Of a DNA stretch of 64,000 bases, positions 56,470 through 64,000 are shown one piece after another (the stretch's first letter is position 1; the number at the start of each line of letters is the position of its first letter). Below the pieces are notes generated by a model. That model was not told where the DNA came from. It worked only from the letters and a program-made list of their open reading frames with translations, and searched no databases. The stretch comes from Nilaparvata lugens. Taxonomy: Eukaryota; Arthropoda; Insecta; Hemiptera; Delphacidae. The DNA is taken from NCBI RefSeq assembly GCF_014356525.2, contig NC_052505.1, positions 51,340,970 to 51,404,969 on the forward strand, in the 5' to 3' direction. The position numbers were made by a program, and so were the translations under genes.

Positions 56470-56950
56470 TCATGTGTGCATCATCGCGTCGAACGAATTT
56501 TACGATTATTCTCGGCGAGTGTTGATTTGCCCCCTTGGCCAAGGCGATGACAGCCATCTATTGCCTCAAAACCTAGTTCGATTCCGACAGCTTTACATGT
56601 GGCCAGCACCTCATCTCTAGTTTTCTCCTCACCCTCGATAGGAATCCCGTGTATCTCGAGAGTATTCTGTCTTCCATATTGCTCCATAGAGTCCACCCTA
56701 TCATTTAACAGTTCTACATCCCTTCTTAGCACTCTGTTCTCGCTCTGTAGATTCAGTATAATAGCCTGTTGAGCCAAAATTAACCCCTCCAGCCTGACTA
56801 AAATCTCTGAATTTGATCCGAATTGTTCCAGACATGTTTCTGAGGATTTTTTCTAACTTTATCAGTCTCTGATTGATGTTATTTTCAAGATCCATAGTTG
56901 TCTTAAAATCGTTCATTGGTTCCACAGACTGAGCCCTATTTGTAGATGTT
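56470..56950 (-). pseudogene. LINE ORF1 fragment, coiled coil
   Basis: Minus frame 56481-56777: ILNLQSENRVLRRDVELLND (coiled coil), RVDSMEQYGRQNTLEIHGIP, AIDGCHRLGQ. This is the ORF1 core typical of insect LINEs. An upstream piece in another frame (56701-56925) has DLENNINQRLIKLEKILRNM. Only the fragment remains. Confidence 0.8.
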
Positions 56951-57200
56951 TAAACAGGAGTTGATTCAGCACTATTATTACGTTGACTGCATAGATGTTT
57001 CAAATGTTTCAAACATTGATCACAAGACCACGAACTTTTTACAAGTAAATCTAATTCTGCTTCTGAAACGTTCCCCCCCCCCCTATACATTGCCCATGAA
57101 ACTTCGCCTAGAAAGTATAACATTCCAGCTTATCTTTAGCCTGCCGATTAACTGTCGGTTTACAAACGTTGCACACTCTTATTTTCAATCTAATAGAAAA

Positions 57201-60200
57201 CTTTTTGTGTAGTTGAGAAGTTGATATTGTGGTAATTATTCATATTGAATGAAAAAGACTAAGAAATTGTCAAAAAAAACACTGATTTATTGATAATTAG
57301 AAAGACCGGTTTCGGTTATTACACCATTGTCAATCTCTGATAAACTAAAACTAAATACAAGAGCAGCAGAATTTATACTAGTAGGCGAGTACTGCTATTG
57401 GTCGAGGGCATGAACGCCTGCCATTGGCCCAGCTAGACAGTCTCCTCCCCCTCAACGGTGTGACAAAATGGCGGCTTAAGCAACAGAATCGCCATGATAA
57501 TAAAATTTACTTTTAGTACAAAATAAGAACCAAGAAAACAAGTGTGAAAGATAATAAAACAAATATGTAAATGGAAATACTATTGACTAATGTATGCTTA
57601 CAATTTTATGATGAAACTAAATTCGTAGTGTTGTATTGGTTGAAATGAATCTGGTCATTTAAACTATACTGGGAATTTTCCTTAATTACTCTTGTTATTT
57701 CTAAAGCCTCTAGAATATTCAAAGATCTGCATTTGTTATTAACATGCAGAAACTCAATATTCTCCTTAACTGTGAACTTGTGATTATTTGTTATCAAATG
57801 TTCTGCAAAGTTAGATTCCCCATTTTGTTTATTCCAATCTCTGATGTGTTCTTTAATTCTACTTTTGAAACTTCTACCAGTCTGACCCACATAACAAGCA
57901 TTACAATCATCACATTTAAGTTTGTACACCCCGCTTTTATCCCAAATGTCAATTTTGTCTATACTCCAGCTAAATAGACTTTTTAAAATCGGTTTGGTCT
58001 TGAAAGCAACATGAAATCCATTCCTGCTCAATTCCCTACCTATCTTATCAGATACAGGGCCTAAATGTGGGATTGTTATCCAAGTCTTCTCCTCACAGTT
58101 TGAGCCTACAAAGCTAGAATTGATTGAAATTTGTCTTTTAATTTTAATCAATAATCTGTCCACCATACTTTCTTCATACCCATTTGTGACAGCTATCTGT
58201 TCAATTTTAGTGATCTCAATATCAAAATCATGATGGCTCATAGGTATTGTTAGTGCTCTATAGACCATGCTATTGAAAGCAGCAAGTTTGTGAGAAATAG
58301 GATGACAAGAATGAAGAGGAATGATAACATCAGTATGGGTTGGTTTTCTGAAAATAGAAAACTTGTGAAAACCAGTGCTATGATCTATTCTTAAATCTAG
58401 AAAATTCAATAAACAATCCTGTTCTACCTCTACAGTGAATTTTATACTCTGATGTAATCCATTCAGATAGGAAAGAAAATTGTCTAGTTGTCTGTTACTT
58501 CCTTTCCATAAGCAAATAATATCATCAACATATCGAAACCAGTAAACAATTTTATCTTTGAAATGACTATTTTCAATGATTCTACTTTCTAACTTATCCA
58601 TAAATAATTCAGCTAGGAGTGGTGAGAGGGGTGACCCCATTGCCAACCCCTCTCTTTGTTCAAAAAATCTATTGTTAAATTTGAAATAATAATGCTGAGT
58701 GCATAACTTCATCAATCCTATCAGTTCTTCTCTGAGTGTATGATCATTTATAGAGGCTTTCATTATTTCCTCAGCTCTTTCAAGACTTTCTCCCACCGGA
58801 ATGTTAGTGAATAAATTAGTAACATCAAATGACACAAGTTTATATATGCTTTATATTGTTGGCCAACTCCAATGAATTTTTAATACTAAACTTTGGTTGA
58901 AAACCTGTTAATGACCGAAAGGTGCTATTCAGTTTGTGAGCTAATTTAGAGCAGGGGGAATTAACAAAAGATACCACTGGTATTATAGGAACATTAGTTT
59001 TGTGTAATTTAGGTTGACCGAAAAGTCTAGGTGGATATGGCTTCATAACTGTTAGATACTTAGTTTCTTTCTTGTTAAATAATTTGGTGGTGGTGGTCAA
59101 CTTATTTCTAATCAAGCTATTGATTTTGGTGGTGGGATTAAAGTTAATCTCAATAAAATTTTTCTGCAATGAAATGGTTTACCTTACTTAGATATTCGTC
59201 CTTATCCATTATTACTGTAGTGCATCCTTTGTCAGCTTTCAAAATCATCAGGTCATTGGTTTTCATCTTCTTCTTCAAATTCTTCATGATGTCTGCCGTT
59301 TTTGTGATCTCTGGTCGAAGTTCCCTTATCTTTTCTTGAAGAATTATGTCAGCACATCTGTAAGTTAGTATTTTGTTCTTTGAGGCTTCCCAATTGCTAT
59401 CAATGCTGCATGCTAGTCGTTCAAGTTGTTGGTTATCCAAATAGCTATGACTACTGTATTTGTTACCTCGTCCTAGTAACTCTGTCTCTGAGGATGAAAA
59501 TTGGACTTGTGAGAAATTAGCTACCCTATCAGCAAACTTGTGTTGATGTTGAATGATAGGCCTATTATTTAGTGTCGGATGTTGATCTTTGAGAAGTTTC
59601 TGCAGTTTTCTGTTTTGAGTGACTGTTTTCTCACTCAATCTCCTAAAAAGTTGTTCCCTACATTTGTTGTCTAGGAAATCCCACTCAGCCTTGTGTAGTT
59701 CGCTTGCCAGTTGTATGTGGAGAATAATAAATGTAGAAAGATAAGCTATCCCTTATTTTATACCAGTGACTGATCTCCTTCTTAATCCAAAATTTCTGGG
59801 CGGTTTTTATGATGCTCTCCTGTGCAATAGTAGAAGTGTTGTTGGTTGCTATTGCCACATACTTTGGTATAACTTTCAGTTTCAAGCATTGTCTATTGAA
59901 GAAAATGTTCCTTTCTGCTACTCCATACTTGAGTTTCAATTTAAAATATAACTCCACTTGTTCAGCTTGACTTGCTAGTTTCACTTTTTGTGTAGTTGAG
60001 AAGTTGATATTGTGGTAATTATTGAACAGTAAATTTTATTATCATGGCGATTCTGTTGCTTAAGCCGTCATTTTGTCACACCGTTGAGGGGGAGGAGACT
60101 GTCTAGCTAGGCCAATGGCAGGCGTTCATGCCCTCGACCAATAGCAGTACTCGCCTACTAGTATAAATTCTGCTGCTCTTGTATTTAGTTTTAGTTTATC

Positions 60201-60291
60201 AGAGATTGACAATGGTGTAATAACCGAAACCGGTCTCTCTAATTATCAATAAATCAGTTTTTTTGACAATTTCTTAGTCTTTCTCATTCAA
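57201..60291 (-). mobile_element. Penelope-like element with inverted terminal repeats
   Basis: Inverted ends 57245-57510 and 60030-60291 (about 262 bp) enclose the minus-strand gene. In addition a 40-bp sequence (CTTTTTGTGTAGTTGAGAAG...) is present in direct orientation at 57201-57240 and 59984-60023. Mixed direct and inverted terminal repeats are typical of Penelope-like elements. Each inverted end carries the ACCGAAACCGG hairpin module. The element sits in the 10.7-kb cactin intron in antisense orientation. Confidence 0.9.
57606..59984 (-). pseudogene. Penelope RT with GIY-YIG endonuclease, frameshifted
   Basis: Four minus-strand blocks. 59685-59984 is a basic N-terminal piece. 59150-59638 has LILKADKGCTTVIMDKDEYL (given here as MILKADKGCTTVIMDKDEYL). 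58840-59169 has PRLFGQPKLHK and VSFVNSPCSKLAHKL. 57606-58835 has SFDVTNLFTNIP, REGLAMGSPLSPLLAELFMD and WFRYVDDIICLW (catalytic YVDD). A C-terminal GIY-YIG nuclease follows: SGVYKLKCDDCNACYVGQTG, RSFKSRIKEH. This domain order defines canonical Penelope elements. A one-base loss near 58840 and another shift near 59160 break the frame; otherwise the last 409 codons are open, so the copy is probably young. Confidence 0.92.
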
Positions 60292-61479
60292 CTAATTAGA
60301 AAACTTGAGAATACGGAGTCAGTGGACTAATTTACAAATTCAAACCTCGGAAACGAAATAGAATATTCATATACTATCAACAGGCACGTAGAGACAACCA
60401 ACCACAACTATTTAAGTGAAAGATAAGCAGAGCTTCGAGCGAAAAACTTCTGCTCTCGGCAAGCTCTAATCGACAACTGATCAATTATAAAAGGTTTGTA
60501 GCCTGAACACCAAATTGATGAAATTTGTCTTTTTCAAGTACGCTAATAAAAATCATTCATTCACATTGATTCATTTTTCACTACCCCTGAACTCACTTTG
60601 AAAACTAAAATTGAAAGAGGGTAACAGTATATTCCAATAAAAAAATTGCATAACAGTAAATAAAATGTTTGAATAGCAGTATATGATACTTGATTTAATT
60701 TTCACAAGACTTGTCTGTATTTCATACAAAATGAAGAAAAACATTGACCATTTGGCTTACAGTGATTCATGTTTGAATGAATAACTATATTTAATTCATT
60801 CACTCACAATGTTATAGGTTATCCACTATCTAAGTCATTGAAGAACCTATAAATGCCAACATCCTAGCCTTATCATTACTCATTTTAAAATAACAAATAA
60901 CGCAGGATTTTCACTGACTACTGTAAAGATGACAGTCTCATCAAAATGAAGCCACTGCTTCAATTGAGCGAAAAATAATCAATAATTTGCATTCTCTATT
61001 CCATTTTATGCGTTTCTGCCTGTTTTTTCAAAAGTAGGTATTTATCACTATTCTCAGTATACTTATCTGTTTTCTGAACAGATACTATTTTATATATTGA
61101 ATGAATTCACAAACTAATGCCACGTAATACAGCATTCAGAATACTTTTACTGCAGTGAATATTGGTAACTAGATAAGTATTGTCAAGGGGGAAATTCAAT
61201 GAATGCTTCTCTATGAAAAAGTAAATTTTTGTAGACTACATTTTTGTAGATCAGCATTTATTTAATCCCTCTTTGCCATTATTTATTTAGTTGCCAGAAT
61301 TCACTGCAGTTGAAGTCTTATATTATGTGGCGTTAATTAGTGAATTCGTTCAATAAGTAATGCTAACAGCCCCCCTATAGGATCTCACTATACTACACAA
61401 GTTCACCCACCGGATTTCAATGAGCGGTGAATTTGCAAATGGATCTCATATTACTGCCTTACATGAATAAGAAGTTACT
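60292..61479. other. Intronic stretch, nothing recognised
   Basis: AT-rich, no frame above 60 codons and no repeat partner in the window. Confidence 0.5.
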
Positions 61480-61705
61480 CACTATCAAATGCCTGTTAGA
61501 AGTCCACAAAGAAAATATGCTAAGCTATCCCATTTTCGTATCTTCTCAGCTATCTGCATCATTATGAATAATTGGTCAAGAGTAGCTCTTCCTGCCCGTT
61601 CAAAATACTGAAGAATATTTTGTAACATACACTAAGCAATGTTATGCCTCTGTAGTTCTCGCATTGTAATTTGTCTCCTTTTTTGAAAATATTACTCTTT
61701 TTTAT
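61480..61705 (-). pseudogene. Reverse transcriptase fragment of another LINE
   Basis: The minus strand reads [27 protein letters not shown], then after a shift MQIAEKIRKWDSLAYF, ending near the expected (V)DF.QAFDS motif. The NYRGI(S/T)LLS block differs from the other LINEs here, so it is a fifth or sixth LINE lineage in the window. Confidence 0.75.
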
Positions 61706-61759
61706 CAGCTCCTAGTATTGTAGATACTAAAACCCAAAATCAAATTCAAACAGCTGTTT

Positions 61760-61860
61760 TTCGCTTGCAGCCTTTCGCCGAGGAGACAAAAAGCGTGTAC
61801 AAGCGTGCTTGACATGCCTGCAGTATCGTTAGTGGCCGGCCTAGTTTGGCCGGCTGACGA
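61760..61860 (-). repeat. MITE end fragment (partner at 51596-51700)
   Basis: The minus strand reads TAGGCCGGCCACTAACGATA, CTGCAGGCATGTCAAGC, CGCTTGTACACGC. See the partner entry. Confidence 0.6.
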
Positions 61861-62094
61861 ATTTTTAGTTCCTTATCTGTATGAAAATCACGTTTTATTC
61901 GTGGTAGAAGTTTCAAGTAGGAAAATTGAAATTGAAATTTATCGCCATGAGAAAAAACATTTTCACAAATAATTAAACAATAAGAAAACTTATTATTTTG
62001 AATTAAAATATATTGAATTTCGTTTAATGAACTTTTTAGACTATTCATTTGTGTTGATGTTATGTTAATGATAAAATGTTGTTTTTGTTTTCAG

Positions 62095-62271
62095 CGGTGG
62101 GTAGAAGAGAAGGCATACACGAATGTGTTGCCCAAGAAGTGTCATCAGTATTCAAGGGCAAGACAGCAGCTCACCTACAAGCCCTGCAGGCTCAGATCGA
62201 GAAGAAAATCACAAATCAAACGCAGGGCGTCGACATTGGATATTGGGAATCTCTTCTCTCTCAATTAAAAG
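62095..62271 (+). CDS. cactin: Cactin exon: middle domain
   Basis: Acceptor TTTGTTTTCAG/CG and donor TTAAAAG/GTACGT. It completes the split Ala, adds 58 codons and ends one base into the next. It reads AVGRREGIHECVAQEVSSVF, KGKTAAHLQALQAQIEKKI and VDIGYWESLLSQLKG. The block V(S/Q)SVFKGKT...LDxGYWESLLxQL is one of the most conserved parts of cactin. Three plus-strand frames are open across this exon, but only this one continues the upstream exon phase and matches the family. The next exon, expected to begin with two bases completing a small residue, is beyond the window. Confidence 0.95.
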
Positions 62272-64000
62272 GTACGTAGAAATACATTCGACCAACAATA
62301 TTACATAGCCTTTTCATCTATTTTCTATGTTATTAATAAGTTACAAATCAATCAGTAGAGACTACGTTAATTCTATCAATCATAATTTTGAACTGAATCT
62401 TCGTGAATTATGGCGCTATTGAATCTTTGAGAAATCGTTATCATCAACAATTCCATGTAAAATATACTATTTGATGCAATATAATAGCTGTAGTTGTAAA
62501 AATATAGTTTTTCAAATGAAATTTTTGTATAAACTTACTATACATTTTGTATATAATGCAGTTCTTGAGCAATGCTGTTCATAGTCAAACAGGTTTTACG
62601 TACATGAATATTTTTGTCGAGTCGAGCACGCTTTTTGTTGTCTCTGTCAAGTGTGAATGTCGCGCACTATGAATGGGACACTCTTGCACCCACGCCGTAT
62701 TTAGACGACCGACCTTTGTTAGTAGTGTGTCTCTGTTATTTCACTACGTGTGTAATTTCACACATTTCATTGCTTATAAATGCTCGATATCACTGAAAAA
62801 CTTTTTGGTTCATAGGTTGATATACTTCAAGTCATTATTCTTACTTCAACAACTGATTTTTAAGAAGTACTGTTGATTACTTTTATGAATGTAAACTAAA
62901 ATATGTAATTTCATACACGCCAATAAACAAATTTGAATCTGTTACTTCTTACTCGATATAGACTCAATTCTAATACAATAGAGAGACTAAAAATTTATTC
63001 TTCCAAAATCTGTGCTAGTTTCAGTTCAATGATACGTTTACTTAGGCTTGAAGCAGATAATTCAAATCTATCTATCATTTGTTGAGAATTATCCTCAAGG
63101 CTTACAATAAAGGTCATGACTAATCAGAAGACTTATCAGCAAATAAGATTTTTGAATCATCTTACTTGGCCCAAACACATATAGTTTGTGTGTAACAACG
63201 ATCTCAGAATAACGCAACATCAAAATTCAGTTAGGACAACACACCTTGAATTTAAAACCAGAGTTTTTTATTATTTTGATATTCAAGGCCGTTTGCACAG
63301 TCAAAGCTTAAACTGAATTTAATCAGTTTAATCCAGTGGCCTAAACTCAAAAAGAACCACATTATAACGCACGAGGCTTGATATGGATTTAATCCAGTTT
63401 AAAATGAAATTTTGTTTAAATTGTAATTGTAAAAACGGCTCTTAATTGTTTATTATGATCTACGTTTGCATGCATAATTCCAATAAGGAATTCGTGACGA
63501 GACCATGAAATTTTATATTATCTCATCAAACAATGTCAATGTTTGTAAACACGTCTCTAATGGCGGCTGTAACTAGTAGTTCTGTGATCAGTAGACCTCA
63601 CGCAGTTTTCTCATCCACAAGTATCTTGATGTAACCTGTTCTAGTTGATTCAGTTGAATCACAATTCACAGTTGAATCATAATTTACTCTTAAAAAATTT
63701 TATTTACTATCTCCAAGATCAAAAACTGAATTTGTATCTCATATGATAATTTATCCAGCTCCGTGATGATAAAAAATATATTCCATCTGATAAAAATATT
63801 GCTCAACTATTTTAATTTTTTTTCAAGAATATCATAAGTTCCTCAGCATTATCTAGATCATTTAATCATTTCCATTTTATTTTCTATCACCTATTAAATT
63901 TGTTTTTCAAATGTTAGAATATTAATACTGATGGGCACGCACCATAAAAAATATTGAAACCCTACCTTTTAGAAATAGACACGGCCAGACATCTGTGTAA
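62272..64000. other. cactin: Start of following cactin intron
   Basis: AT-rich and non-coding to the window edge, apart from the MITE at 63287-63442. No convincing cactin exon is present. Confidence 0.6.
63287..63442. mobile_element. Intact copy of ~155-bp MITE
   Basis: GGCCGTTTGCACAGTCAAAG ... AATTGTAATTGTAAAAACGGC with internal inverted motifs AGTTTAATCCAGTGG / GGATTTAATCCAGTTTAAA. The split copy is at 31450-33200. Confidence 0.65.

Larger units (their letters stand above)
29946..64000 (+). other. cactin: cactin gene, visible extent (5' and 3' incomplete)
   Basis: Six exons totalling 1,202 coding bases are spread over more than 32 kb. Intron phases in order are 2, 0, 1, 0, 1 and 1, and all junctions are GT/AG. 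Known cactin proteins are about 700-750 residues, so the ~400 residues here are the N-terminal charged region and most of the middle domain; the conserved C-terminal domain lies beyond 64000. Cactin is a nuclear protein first described as a partner of the IkB homologue Cactus in Drosophila. It is also a spliceosome-associated factor needed for accurate splicing and sister-chromatid cohesion. The introns are 0.8-10.7 kb long, inflated by the mobile elements listed separately. Confidence 0.9.

Noticed and set aside
57245..57345. Hammerhead ribozyme in the Penelope terminal repeat
   Set aside because: CGAAAC is present, as in Penelope-associated hammerheads, but no CUGANGA box at the right distance was found; only a simple hairpin is supported.
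63970..64000. Possible next cactin exon after CCTACCTTTTAG at the window edge
   Set aside because: Phase-correct translation does not resemble the cactin sequence that should follow YWESLLSQLKG, and only ~27 bases are visible.
1..64000. CRISPR arrays, bacterial operons or rRNA genes
   Set aside because: Spliced gene, GT/AG introns and eukaryotic transposons; no regular spacer arrays or rRNA sequence seen.

Overview
The window is AT-rich eukaryotic DNA with a split gene, very long introns and dense, nested transposable elements. The only host gene I recognise is cactin, a conserved nuclear/spliceosomal protein. Its exons, an arthropod-type TTAGG-like minisatellite, insect-style piggyBac, Tc1/mariner, Jockey/CR1-type LINEs, a GIY-YIG Penelope element and a tRNA-derived SINE all point to an insect. 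From memory, the dispersed repeat at 2080-2790 and 31524-33126 resembles one abundant in planthoppers (Hemiptera: Delphacidae); that is inference and was not checked.

Layout. 1-11.9 kb: no gene; dispersed repeat fragments, foldback elements, microsatellites, a ~120-bp tandem array and a 0.9-kb GGTTAGG-rich minisatellite. 11.9-14.75 kb: a piggyBac element whose transposase is broken by a frameshift at its first catalytic Asp motif, inserted in a ~450-bp tandem repeat. 15.6-19.9 kb: a decayed minus-strand LINE with a PHD finger in ORF1 and endonuclease plus reverse transcriptase in ORF2. 20.98-28.73 kb: a 7.7-kb element with AG...CT termini, a perfect 6-bp target duplication (CGTAAG) and 0.85-1.1 kb terminal inverted repeats, which is the signature of Polinton/Maverick-type elements. 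It carries an unrecognised acidic-protein ORF and a tRNA-like module in each inverted repeat.

29.95-62.27 kb and beyond the right edge: cactin on the plus strand. Six exons are visible (29946-30152, 38482-38872, 46189-46363, 50303-50436, 51242-51359, 62095-62271). Splice phases are consistent, and together they give about 400 codons. The start exon is not found and the C-terminal part lies outside the window. The introns hold LINE fragments, two putative solo LTRs with TG...CA ends and target duplications (31790-32542 and 48226-49676), a CR1/Jockey-like LINE split by two DNA elements (39.5-45.0 kb), a family of elements ending in GGCCATATGAATAA with ~5-bp target duplications (40622-41247 and 47731-50075), a SINE beside a perfect 2x80-bp palindrome, a ~1.07-kb TIR element, and a nearly complete but frameshifted Penelope element (57.2-60.3 kb).

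The mobile elements are not parts of one pathway. They are layers of insertion, and in several places the order can be read because removing the younger element restores the older sequence. The most unusual objects are the Polinton-like element, the GGCCATATG family, and a ~95-bp hairpin-bearing terminal module shared by the Penelope element and an unrelated LINE.
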